From an uncultured Clostridia bacterium (GTDB taxonomy: Bacteria > Bacillota > Clostridia > Christensenellales > UBA1242), in NCBI GenBank assembly GCA_937911885.1, contig CALDPW010000078.1:1-12953 (forward strand): a DNA stretch of 12,953 nucleotides. The letters are read 5' to 3'. Each line of letters begins with the position of its first letter. The first letter of the stretch is position 1. The notes under the pieces are model-generated. The model saw only the letters and a program-made list of their open reading frames with translations, did not search any database and was not told the DNA's origin. Positions 7,082 to 12,953 of the stretch are shown here, one piece after another. Both the position numbers and the translations under genes were made by a program.

Positions 7082-7753
7082 CTAAATGTGAACTTTTTTA
7101 CTAAGTTCCCCTTTAATTGCGTTGCCACAAAACAACACAATACCAAGCATAAACACAACGCCAACAATAACTGCAAAAATATTGATTAAATTAAAAGTTG
7201 TAACATTGCAAATTAATAACATTGCACAAGTTAATGTTAAAATAAAATCCAACACTAAAAATGCTAATACACATCGTTTGTTTATAATTAAAATTGAAAC
7301 AACAAACGAAACAATTGCAACAAGCATTGTAATGCTTGGAATAACATAATCAATCATCCAAAGTTGATCGTTTGCCACCCACTCGCATGCAAACAACAAG
7401 CCAATAATAACACCCGTTTGCAAAAATAGTTTTTCAAAAATTCCTCTGCGGCTAAAAATTGTGTGTGCAACTAGCACCCAAACATAAACAATACCAACAG
7501 CCACCACCAAACTCCACAATGGGAATGTTGAGGTTAACAAGTTAATTGTTCCACAAACAACAACTGCAACAACACTTAAAAACAAAAATAATTTTGACAA
7601 AAAGCGTTTAACCTTAAATTCGTTTTTAACTGCAGGCCTTGTTTTAAACATTTCCTCGGCTTCGCCATCAATATCATATAAATCAGTGTGGCAAAGTGGG
7701 CAGGTTAAGTTGTTTGTATTAACTACAACTTTGCATTGTAAACATTTTTTCAT
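7082..7753 (-). CDS. Zinc-ribbon multi-pass membrane protein (resembles DUF6320 family)
   Basis: A 223-residue protein with a four-cysteine zinc ribbon at the N terminus (CLQC, Cys4 and Cys7; CPLC, Cys18 and Cys21), a short linker with a YDIDGEAEEMF stretch, and then about six hydrophobic segments from residue ~54 to ~212. This architecture, directly downstream of a condensation-fold acyltransferase, is what I recall for DUF6320 proteins in Firmicutes; the function is unknown. ATG 7751-7753 is chosen because GGAGG lies 7 bases upstream. A TTG five codons further up would put the ribosome site inside the gene. The start overlaps the acyltransferase stop (ATGA), indicating coupled translation. 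The ribbon is presumably cytoplasmic. Confidence 0.85.
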   Translation of the reverse strand: MKKCLQCKVVVNTNNLTCPLCHTDLYDIDGEAEEMFKTRPAVKNEFKVKRFLSKLFLFLSVVAVVVCGTINLLTSTFPLWSLVVAVGIVYVWVLVAHTIFSRRGIFEKLFLQTGVIIGLLFACEWVANDQLWMIDYVIPSITMLVAIVSFVVSILIINKRCVLAFLVLDFILTLTCAMLLICNVTTFNLINIFAVIVGVVFMLGIVLFCGNAIKGELSKKVHI

Positions 7754-9033
7754 GCATCCACCTCCCAATAATTACTGTTTATAACAACATTAACGCCCTT
7801 TGAACTTAATTCCCTAAAAAAGCGTGTTTCAATTCCAGTTTCCACAACACTTCTCGAAAAGCTTAGGTTTAACTGATTGTTATATGAGCATATTCCAAAG
7901 TTTTTTGTGTTCGAAAAACTTGCACACAAATCAAAGTGAAAGTTTTTAATATATGGTTTCATTGACTCTGGAATTTGAATAACACCCAAGTTAGAAACCG
8001 ATGAAGTGTGAAGTTTGTCACCAACAAATTTATATGCCAAACGCATTACAATATTCTTTAAGAAAAGTGGCATAATTCTAATAATAAACCATTTTTCAAA
8101 CTTAACATTTGAGTTTGCGGCTTTTAATAAATTTTCTTTTGTTAGTTTTTCCTTCATTTGTTTATCAAAGCTTACCAAAATATCGTTAAAGGTTGTTGTA
8201 GGTTTAAAGTAACTAACCAATCTAATAAACCCAGCATAGTTGCGAAGTGTGTTATCATCAAACACTTTGCGCATGTTGGCAGGCACCAAAAGTGCAATTG
8301 GTTTTTTAAATACCTCTTCACGATTTATGTTATAGTGTTCCTTATAGCAACACCAAGTATATAATGCAGCCAAATAAGTAGTTAATGTTACATTATGTTG
8401 TTTTGCCAATGCTTTAACTTCCTCAACATTGCAAGTTCCAATTATGCAACCAATGCCACCGCCTTCAAAATTTGTTCCTTCAATATGATAAGCCGGAACT
8501 TCTTTTGCTGCTTTGTTTTTATGTTTATCATAATAGGTTAAAAAGTTATCAACGGTTTCGTTGTTACTTGTTGGACCATCGGGATTTAAAATTAATCCAT
8601 CACTTTTAACTTTTTTGCCTGTGTATTTTAAATATTGAAAAACAATTGATTTTAAAAACTCCATAGCACCAGTTCCATCGGTTATACTATGGAACACTGT
8701 TAGTGAAATTTTGTTTTTAAAATATGTTACATTAAACAAATAACCATTTTTTTGATGCACTGAATCAAAATTAAAAATATCGGGATCTTCTTCCTTAACA
8801 ACAAAGTCGTTAAGATTTGAGTCTAAATACCACCAAAAAATACCTGGTTTTAATTTTACCTTAAAACTAGGAAAACGAGTTAGCACTGTTTCAACTGTTT
8901 GTTGCAAAATGTCTTTGTTAACATCTTCAACCAACATTGCACTAACACGAAACATATTGGGTCTGTCTTTTTTTGATATGCACGGAAAAATTTTTGCCGC
9001 ATTATCAAGCGAAAACCATGTTTTCTTTTTCAT
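7750..9033 (-). CDS. Condensation-fold acyltransferase (alcohol acetyltransferase-like)
   Basis: A 427-residue protein with the chloramphenicol-acetyltransferase/condensation fold. The active-site motif is FHSITDG (His115, Asp119, Gly120), matching the HHxxxDG signature with Phe in place of the first, non-catalytic His. Strand and helix patterns typical of the two-lobe fold follow, including NMRKVFDDNTLRNYAGFIRL (the region conserved in AATase and PapA/WES-like enzymes) and SVSNLGVIQIP. The family transfers acyl groups from a thioester (CoA or carrier protein) to an alcohol or amine. No carrier protein or peptide synthetase is nearby, which favours a stand-alone CoA-dependent enzyme; the substrate is unknown. 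AAGGTG precedes the ATG. It heads an operon with a zinc-ribbon membrane protein (4-base overlap), pepF and tmk. Confidence 0.85.
   Translation of the reverse strand: MKKKTWFSLDNAAKIFPCISKKDRPNMFRVSAMLVEDVNKDILQQTVETVLTRFPSFKVKLKPGIFWWYLDSNLNDFVVKEEDPDIFNFDSVHQKNGYLFNVTYFKNKISLTVFHSITDGTGAMEFLKSIVFQYLKYTGKKVKSDGLILNPDGPTSNNETVDNFLTYYDKHKNKAAKEVPAYHIEGTNFEGGGIGCIIGTCNVEEVKALAKQHNVTLTTYLAALYTWCCYKEHYNINREEVFKKPIALLVPANMRKVFDDNTLRNYAGFIRLVSYFKPTTTFNDILVSFDKQMKEKLTKENLLKAANSNVKFEKWFIIRIMPLFLKNIVMRLAYKFVGDKLHTSSVSNLGVIQIPESMKPYIKNFHFDLCASFSNTKNFGICSYNNQLNLSFSRSVVETGIETRFFRELSSKGVNVVINSNYWEVDA
7758..7766 (-). promoter_or_regulatory. Strong ribosome binding site deciding the start of the zinc-ribbon membrane gene
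   Basis: GGGAGGTGG on the minus strand contains a full GGAGG (7761-7765), 7 bases before ATG 7753. It lies inside the last codons of the upstream acyltransferase gene and rules out the in-frame TTG at 7766-7768 as a start. Confidence 0.85.
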
Positions 9034-9060
9034 TTTTCACCTTAAATTGTTCTACTTTGT

Positions 9061-9090
9061 AGTTTAATAAAAATAATACAATCTAGTCAA
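9061..9090 (-). promoter_or_regulatory. Candidate promoter of the acyltransferase-pepF-tmk operon
   Basis: TTGACT (9085-9090) and TAAACT (9061-9066) on the minus strand are 18 bases apart, the same spacing as the strong promoter at 4561-4590. A start near 9053 would leave a ~20-base leader ending in AAGGTG. The -10 matches only four of six positions. Confidence 0.45.
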
Positions 9091-9116
9091 GTTTATTAAG
9101 CGAGTCGCAGTGTTAT

Positions 9117-9143
9117 TTATTAATAATATACAATTATTAATAA
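9117..9143. repeat. Perfect 11-bp inverted repeat, all A/T in the arms
   Basis: TTATTAATAAT (9117-9127) and its exact complement (9133-9143) flank the 5-base spacer ATACA. It lies about 27 bases upstream of the candidate -35 of the acyltransferase operon and just beyond the terminator of the kinase-ParB fusion gene. It could be a regulator-binding palindrome. In AT-rich DNA a chance match is possible, and no T-run context supports a terminator. Confidence 0.4.
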
Positions 9144-9160
9144 CTTTAACCTTAAAAACA

Positions 9161-9186
9161 AAAAGAACCTTTAATTAGGTTCTTTT
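9161..9186 (-). terminator. Intrinsic terminator overlapping the 3' end of the kinase-ParB fusion gene
   Basis: AAAAGAACCT (9161-9170) pairs perfectly with AGGTTCTTTT (9177-9186) around a 6-base loop. On the minus strand the stem ends in a T run. The gene's TAA stop (9175-9177) sits at the loop, so its last three sense codons form one arm. Confidence 0.9.
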
Positions 9187-10017
9187 AATATCATAGGATT
9201 CAACAATTTTACGCCATTCATCTTTATCAAAATCAAATTTTAACACTGGCATTTCAACAAAGCGCTTAACAATGTTTTTGCCAGTTTTTAAAGCGGCTAA
9301 ATAACGATGAACACCATCAACAATATAAATTTTTCCATCAATTAAAGCAACTTTAATTGGCTTAATTTTTTTGTTTGTTGCAAAACGAGCAGCGTATCTA
9401 TCAATCTTTTTAGCTCTTAAATTGGTGTAGTTTTTTGTTGGATAAATAATATCGCCATTAACACCATAATCAATAATTGCATTTAATTTATCAATTGAAC
9501 GATTGTAGTTTGAGTTTTTAATTAAAAAATCATATTCATCAGCATGGGATTGTTCTTTTTTATAAATTGCTAAACGATTTTTAATTCTATCTTTTCTTTC
9601 GCCTCTATCAATTAAGCGTTGTTTAATAACAGATTTTTTTTCAGTAATAAAAACCGAAATAATATTATAATCGTTGCTTAATGCTTCTTTGCAATTTGCA
9701 TAACCCAACACCGAAATATCTTTTAACACAACCGGCTTTTCAGCTATTGCGTTTTTAAACAAACTCTTACTTGTTCCATAATAATCTGAGTTATTAAAAA
9801 TATCATATTCAAAAATCTCGCCCGATTTAATTTTTTCTTCGAACTCATCTTTTGAAATATATTGATATCTATCTATTGTGTCGGTTTCGCGGCGCTCCCT
9901 TGTTGTAAACGACGAAATAAGTTTAATATCATCACGGCTAAGCAAACCTTGAATAAGTGTGCGTTTTCCAACACCACCTGTTCCCGACATAAGCATTATA
10001 AAGCGATTTTGTTCCAT
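9175..10017 (-). CDS. Guanylate kinase domain fused to a C-terminal ParB/sulfiredoxin-like domain
   Basis: Residues 1-185 are a well-kept guanylate kinase domain: P-loop SGTGGVGKRT (11-20), GMP-binding SFTTRERR (36-43), Tyr53 and Glu70 in GEIFEYD, YYGTS (79-83), Asp100, and the RLIDRGERKDRIKNRL lid and arginine region (134-149). GMP kinase makes GDP from GMP. Residues ~198-262 look like the ParB/sulfiredoxin nucleotide-binding fold: IDRYAARF, IKPIKVALIDGKIYIVDGVHRYLAALKTG (key residues Asp234, Gly235, His237, Arg238), then a closing strand MPVLKF. This fold includes CTP-binding ParB, sulfiredoxin, and the serine kinases SerK and SbnI. Ordinary guanylate kinase is ~200 residues and ends before this, so this is a two-domain fusion. 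ATG 10015-10017 has a weak GGGG before it, a promoter just upstream and its own terminator, so it is a single-gene unit. Function is unknown; a nucleotide-sensing or modified kinase is an inference. Confidence 0.85.
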   Translation of the reverse strand: MEQNRFIMLMSGTGGVGKRTLIQGLLSRDDIKLISSFTTRERRETDTIDRYQYISKDEFEEKIKSGEIFEYDIFNNSDYYGTSKSLFKNAIAEKPVVLKDISVLGYANCKEALSNDYNIISVFITEKKSVIKQRLIDRGERKDRIKNRLAIYKKEQSHADEYDFLIKNSNYNRSIDKLNAIIDYGVNGDIIYPTKNYTNLRAKKIDRYAARFATNKKIKPIKVALIDGKIYIVDGVHRYLAALKTGKNIVKRFVEMPVLKFDFDKDEWRKIVESYDIKRT

Positions 10018-10050
10018 AATAACCCCAATATTGTTAAATAATGTTAATTA

Positions 10051-10079
10051 ATTATAGTAAATACTCATTATTTTTACAA
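10051..10079 (-). promoter_or_regulatory. Promoter of the guanylate kinase-ParB fusion gene
   Basis: TTGTAA (10074-10079) and a perfect TATAAT (10051-10056) on the minus strand are 17 bases apart. The predicted start near 10044 leaves a leader of about 27 bases. The gene therefore appears to have its own promoter as well as its own terminator. Confidence 0.7.
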
Positions 10080-10089
10080 CCAATTTGAC

Positions 10090-10125
10090 AAAAAACTACC
10101 ATTTGCTATCAAATATCATGCAAAT
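10090..10125 (-). terminator. Weak candidate terminator at the end of the RsgI-like gene
   Basis: ATTTGC (10101-10106) pairs with GCAAAT (10120-10125) over a 13-base loop that contains the gene's TGA stop. On the minus strand a run of six T follows, five bases past the stem. The stem is short and the T run displaced, so termination may be inefficient. Confidence 0.35.
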
Positions 10126-10940
10126 TTGGTGTTTTCCAAACTGTTTTTACGACTTTCAACTTGCTTATCAAAATCTTTTTGAAACTTTGATTTGTTTTGT
10201 TTTTGATTTTTTACATAGTCTGCTTTAAACTGCGAAATAGCTTTGTTTGATATTGTTTGTTTGTGATTGTTTATTTTGGTTTGGTTTAATTTAATTAACT
10301 CTTTCTTGTTTTCTAGTTCGCCAAAAGCAAAATTGTTTGCTGTGTTTTCCATCCCCTTATGGCTATCATAAATCATTTTAATCAGTTGTTTTTCAGATAA
10401 TTTGCAAAGTTGTTTTTCGTTTAAATTATTCAACCTTGCAGCCGATTCAACTAATGCAAATTTATCAACACTAACCCCCAATTGCTTTGCTTGTTTAAAG
10501 CACTTTAAATCGCTTGTGTTTTCAATAATAACTCCCAAAATTTTGTTATTAACAAAATAGGAGTTAACTGTTTGATAAAGCTTAACCTCTGCTAATTTTG
10601 TAAGGCCCGAAACACATGTTAACTTAACAGCATTATCACTTCTTTCAACATCCACAAATCCCATGTTGGTGGCTATGGTTAAAAACTTGGTAACTGCATC
10701 GGTTAAACCCAATCCTTCAAACTGTTCATTAATTAAAACCTGCCTAGCCTCGCTATTTATAGCACAAACCGAAGCAACTTTGTTTTGTTTGTTTAAAACA
10801 AATTCCACTTTTGGATTTATTTCTAACTTAACATAACTAAACTGCGTGTTTTTTACACCACTAAAACCAAAAGCAATTGCAGTTAACAAAAACACAACAA
10901 TAACGCCAATAACAAAAATTAACTCTCCCTTTTTTTGCAT
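10116..10940 (-). CDS. Membrane-anchored RsgI-like extracellular-domain protein lacking the anti-sigma domain
   Basis: A 274-residue protein: a short basic N terminus (MQKKGE), one membrane helix (~7-27), then an extracellular region. Residues ~34-195 resemble the middle domain of anti-sigma-I factor RsgI: YVKLEINPKVEFVLNKQNKV (37-54) matches the family's beta-strand LDINPSIEL-type motif, followed by a helix, a second strand pair and AKQLGVSVDKFALVESA with a helical LNEKQLCKLSEKQLIKMI. The C-terminal ~75 residues are Lys/Asn/Gln-rich and helical. RsgI proteins normally carry a ~50-residue cytoplasmic domain before the helix that binds SigI; here it is missing, and no sigma factor gene is nearby. 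ATG 10938-10940 is chosen because AAGGAG precedes it. An upstream in-frame TTG would lie in the previous gene's terminator. Possibly a surface sensor or a decayed regulator. Confidence 0.78.
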   Translation of the reverse strand: MQKKGELIFVIGVIVVFLLTAIAFGFSGVKNTQFSYVKLEINPKVEFVLNKQNKVASVCAINSEARQVLINEQFEGLGLTDAVTKFLTIATNMGFVDVERSDNAVKLTCVSGLTKLAEVKLYQTVNSYFVNNKILGVIIENTSDLKCFKQAKQLGVSVDKFALVESAARLNNLNEKQLCKLSEKQLIKMIYDSHKGMENTANNFAFGELENKKELIKLNQTKINNHKQTISNKAISQFKADYVKNQKQNKSKFQKDFDKQVESRKNSLENTKFA

Positions 10941-10946
10941 AACATT

Positions 10947-10952
10947 CTCCTT
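10947..10952 (-). promoter_or_regulatory. Ribosome binding site deciding the start of the RsgI-like gene
   Basis: AAGGAG on the minus strand lies 6 bases before ATG 10940. This fixes the start so that the membrane helix begins six residues in, and excludes an upstream TTG start that would add 20 residues. Confidence 0.85.
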
Positions 10953-10990
10953 AATGTTAGCGTGCTTAAAATTGTTGTATTTTATGCAAA

Positions 10991-11018
10991 AAAAATCCAA
11001 CCAAACGGCTGGATTTTT
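10991..11018 (-). terminator. Intrinsic terminator of the LRR protein gene
   Basis: On the minus strand AAAAATCCAGCC (11018-11007) pairs with GGTTGGATTTTT (11002-10991) around the tetraloop GTTT. One G-U pair is included, and a further T run follows. It starts three bases beyond the TAA stop at 11022-11024. Confidence 0.9.
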
Positions 11019-11021
11019 ATT

Positions 11022-12497
11022 TTATCGTTTTATTGTGTATTTTACTAATAGTGGCAATATTACAACAAAGAATAACACCACAACAGCAGCAATAATTAAC
11101 ACCATTAACAAATCTGGAATATAAGGATTTTGCGACATATAAACACGTTTTGAAGTTAAATGGCTTGCAAGATTATCGTTATAAACAACCTTAAAGCTAA
11201 CAACAAATTGTCCACCACGAGTTAGTTTAACTTCGCTGCCTTTAATCCATTTTCCACCATTAATTGAATAATATAATTCACCTTCGGTTTCGGTGTTTGT
11301 TGCAACAATTTTTGCATTCCAACTAGTAAACTTATCGTATTCGTCATATTCTTTGCCATCAATAACAAACTTAACTATTGGTGATTTTGGAATTACTTTA
11401 AACGATGTGATTTCTTTATAAGCACAATTTACTGAGTTATAGTAGTTATAAATTGGTTGTTTTGTTTCCTTGTTAATGTAGGTTAAGCTATATTCACCAA
11501 TTGGCAAAATTAAACTACTAATTTTTTCTTCGGTATTTGAAATTGTTTCAACTTCTTGATTGGTAATAATGTTTTTAATAACCATTTCAATGTTGTAGCT
11601 ATCGTTAATGTTATAGCACTTAATAGCGCTATTACGCGAAACAACAGGCACAACTTTTTCCTCTTCATCATCTGTTGCCTTGTAATTTAATCCAATTCCT
11701 TGAACCCCAAGCTCAATGGTTATTTGACCGCCATTTTCTAAAACACCATTTTTTAAATACATTTCATCAGCATTAACAATGTTGTTGTTAAACAACTCAA
11801 CTGTTAAATCTGTTCCTGCAAGTTTGCGAGGGAATTTAATATCGTTAATGTTAGTAAATTTGTTAAAGCTCAAACTAACAACACCGCTATAAACATTGCT
11901 AATATCAATGGTGCTTAATTTGTTTGCGTTAAGATTTAACACTTGCAACTTGTTTAACGAAGATGGCAAGGTTAATTGCGAAATATTATTTTCATGCAAA
12001 TATAATTCAGTTAAAGCTGGCAAATATTTTAAATCTTCGGTTTTAATTTCCGAAATAGTATTTGCTCCCAAATTTAATTTTTGCAAGCTTGGCAAATTTA
12101 ATTTGTTCAATCCTGCAATGCTAATAATGCGAGTGTTTTGAAAATTAATTTCAGTAACATCAGCAAGCATGTTAACTCTTAATTGCGATTGGCGCACAAA
12201 GTTATCGGCTGTGGCATATTTAGCATTAAACACATTAACCAACAATTGATAAAAGTTGCTATCACCAATACCAGTTGAATCGTTAACAATAACTGGTCCC
12301 AAATCCTCAACAGCAGGCATGGTTAATGTTGGTTCAGGAACAACAGGTTCGTCAGCTGGATCATCTACAACATCTTCTAACACAACTTGTGTATTTTGCA
12401 TTGTTGGAATTTTTGCAAAGGTTGGAGTTGTGAAATTAGCCAACATAACAACGCCAATTGCACCAATAAGATATTTGAAAATATTACTTTTTTTCAT
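11022..12497 (-). CDS. Secreted leucine-rich-repeat protein with C-terminal membrane anchor
   Basis: A 491-residue surface protein. It begins with a signal peptide (MKKSN, a hydrophobic core to ~25, likely cut after TFA at 28), then an acidic Pro/Val-rich stretch (38-72). Leucine-rich repeats follow at about 115-245 (LQKLNLGANTISEI, LTELYLHENNISQL, LQVLNLNANKLSTI). A beta-rich region covers ~265-455, with two possible Ig/FN3-like units, the second containing GELYYSINGGKWIKGSEV. A membrane helix (~461-485) and the short basic tail KYTIKR close it. There is no LPXTG motif. The bulk would sit outside the cell and may bind a ligand or other cell-surface protein; the target is unknown. ATG 12495-12497 has AGGAA in front and gives a clean signal peptide, so it is preferred over a TTG six codons upstream. 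It precedes the RsgI-like gene, with a terminator between. Confidence 0.85.
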   Translation of the reverse strand: MKKSNIFKYLIGAIGVVMLANFTTPTFAKIPTMQNTQVVLEDVVDDPADEPVVPEPTLTMPAVEDLGPVIVNDSTGIGDSNFYQLLVNVFNAKYATADNFVRQSQLRVNMLADVTEINFQNTRIISIAGLNKLNLPSLQKLNLGANTISEIKTEDLKYLPALTELYLHENNISQLTLPSSLNKLQVLNLNANKLSTIDISNVYSGVVSLSFNKFTNINDIKFPRKLAGTDLTVELFNNNIVNADEMYLKNGVLENGGQITIELGVQGIGLNYKATDDEEEKVVPVVSRNSAIKCYNINDSYNIEMVIKNIITNQEVETISNTEEKISSLILPIGEYSLTYINKETKQPIYNYYNSVNCAYKEITSFKVIPKSPIVKFVIDGKEYDEYDKFTSWNAKIVATNTETEGELYYSINGGKWIKGSEVKLTRGGQFVVSFKVVYNDNLASHLTSKRVYMSQNPYIPDLLMVLIIAAVVVLFFVVILPLLVKYTIKR

Positions 12498-12502
12498 ACT
12501 GT

Positions 12503-12507
12503 TTCCT
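12503..12507 (-). promoter_or_regulatory. Ribosome binding site deciding the start of the LRR gene
   Basis: AGGAA on the minus strand lies 5 bases before ATG 12497. It supports this start over the in-frame TTG at 12513-12515. Confidence 0.65.
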
Positions 12508-12590
12508 ATTATCAAAATTTTTATATATCTAATATTAACACATTAACAGTTTTATTTTAACAATTTTAGTCAATTTTTATTATTTTTTTA

Positions 12591-12616
12591 AAAAAGAACA
12601 ACCATAACGGTTGTTC
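12591..12616 (-). terminator. Intrinsic terminator of the gene at the right edge
   Basis: GAACAACC (12596-12603) pairs perfectly with GGTTGTTC (12609-12616) around ATAAC. On the minus strand it is followed by TTTTTT. It starts four bases after the TAA stop at 12621-12623. Confidence 0.88.
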
Positions 12617-12620
12617 AAAT

Positions 12621-12953
12621 TTATCGTTTTGCTTGTGGAAGCAACGAGTTTAATCTAATTAACAATTCATTGTTTAACACTTTAACTTGTTCCAAAATAT
12701 CATCAATTTCGTTAACCGAAAACAACTCTGCCAGCGATTTTATTGTTTCTATTTGAGCTTGTTTAATATGTTGACCATTAATTGCATAGTTAGGAATTGT
12801 TATATATATTGTTCGGTTTAAATACAAAAACTTAACATATCCCATATCGTGCACAAGCAAATCATCATCACTCATACACATTTTTAATTCTTCATAAGCT
12901 TTAAAAAGACTTCCCATTCCATCTTCTTGCATTGCTTTACAATATATTTGATA
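12621..12953 (-). CDS. Hypothetical protein, 5' end outside the window
   Basis: The C-terminal ~110 residues of an unrecognised protein. The first ATG in the window (12930-12932) has no Shine-Dalgarno, and the frame stays open to the edge (reading YQIYCKA before it), so the gene probably starts outside. Another ATG at MGSLF is also poorly supported. The visible part has a predicted beta segment (YVKFLYLNRTIYITIPNY), then two amphipathic helices (QAQIETIKSLAELFS and EIDDILEQVKVLNNELLIRLNSLL) that could form a coiled coil. No membrane segment or signal is seen. A terminator four bases after the stop indicates a real transcript end here. No function is proposed. Confidence 0.65.
   Translation of the reverse strand, partial: YQIYCKAMQEDGMGSLFKAYEELKMCMSDDDLLVHDMGYVKFLYLNRTIYITIPNYAINGQHIKQAQIETIKSLAELFSVNEIDDILEQVKVLNNELLIRLNSLLPQAKR

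Noticed and set aside
7122..7349. Plus-strand open frame opposite the zinc-ribbon membrane gene
   Set aside because: Low-complexity Thr/Asn/Ile product that mirrors the hydrophobic helices on the other strand, with no ribosome site.
10085..10115. TTGACA on the plus strand as a promoter -35
   Set aside because: No acceptable -10 lies 16-18 bases downstream and no plus-strand gene follows.
10941..11000. N-terminal extension of the RsgI-like protein from an upstream TTG, as a remnant of the anti-sigma domain
   Set aside because: The added 20 residues run into the preceding gene's terminator and do not resemble the anti-sigma domain; AAGGAG supports the internal ATG.
12256..12546. Plus-strand open frame rich in Ser, Thr and Gly opposite the LRR gene start
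   Set aside because: It is the complement of the signal peptide and acidic Pro/Val region of a well-supported secreted protein, with no ribosome site or family resemblance.
12498..12620. A promoter for the LRR gene in the AT-rich gap (for example TTGACT near 12575)
   Set aside because: No TATAAT-like hexamer lies at a suitable distance; several weak alternatives exist and none stands out.
1..12953. Mollicutes code (TGA read as tryptophan), suggested by the low GC content
   Set aside because: Conserved tryptophans are encoded by TGG, TGA terminates the acyltransferase and RsgI-like genes, and no gene is interrupted by TGA.
1..12953. CRISPR array, insertion sequence, tRNA or rRNA gene
   Set aside because: No regularly spaced repeats, transposase motifs, terminal inverted repeats around a gene, or recognisable tRNA/rRNA sequence were seen on either strand.

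Overview
The window is AT-rich and densely packed. Conserved tryptophans use TGG, and TGA acts as a stop (at 7750-7752 and 10116-10118), so the code is the standard bacterial one rather than the Mollicutes code. Shine-Dalgarno sites are of the AGGAGG type, intrinsic terminators are short AT-rich hairpins with T runs, and the proteins are rich in Lys and Asn. Together with PepF, an RsgI-like protein and a condensation-fold acyltransferase paired with a zinc-ribbon membrane protein, this suggests an uncultured low-GC Bacillota (Clostridia- or Bacilli-like). The genus cannot be read from the sequence. There are no tRNA, rRNA, CRISPR or transposon features, and no gene-free stretch over 300 bases.

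Layout. At the left edge (minus strand), a GtrA-family membrane protein with an unusual acidic tail is followed by a zinc alcohol dehydrogenase cut off after its N-terminal domain. A plus-strand pair follows: a TRAM/Fe-S 23S rRNA uracil methyltransferase (RlmD family) and a flavodoxin-fold protein, ending at a bidirectional terminator (2989-3020). Everything to the right is on the minus strand. A near-consensus promoter (4561-4590) drives a ketopantoate-reductase-like protein and an overlapping yqeY. Upstream of it, a tight four-gene unit (9033 to 4614) encodes a condensation-fold acyltransferase, a zinc-ribbon membrane protein, oligoendopeptidase F and thymidylate kinase.

The right third holds four genes, each with its own terminator. 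One is a guanylate-kinase domain fused to a C-terminal ParB/sulfiredoxin-like domain (9175-10017). Next is a membrane-anchored RsgI-like extracellular domain without the usual cytoplasmic anti-sigma domain (10116-10940). Then comes a secreted leucine-rich-repeat protein with a C-terminal membrane anchor (11022-12497), and finally an unrecognised gene running off the right edge.

The strongest candidate for something undescribed is the guanylate kinase-ParB fusion. Second is the adjacent pair of surface proteins (RsgI-like and LRR), which looks like envelope sensing with the signalling partner missing. A recurring detail is that intrinsic terminators sit against, or overlap, the 3' ends of genes, with the stop codon sometimes inside the hairpin loop.
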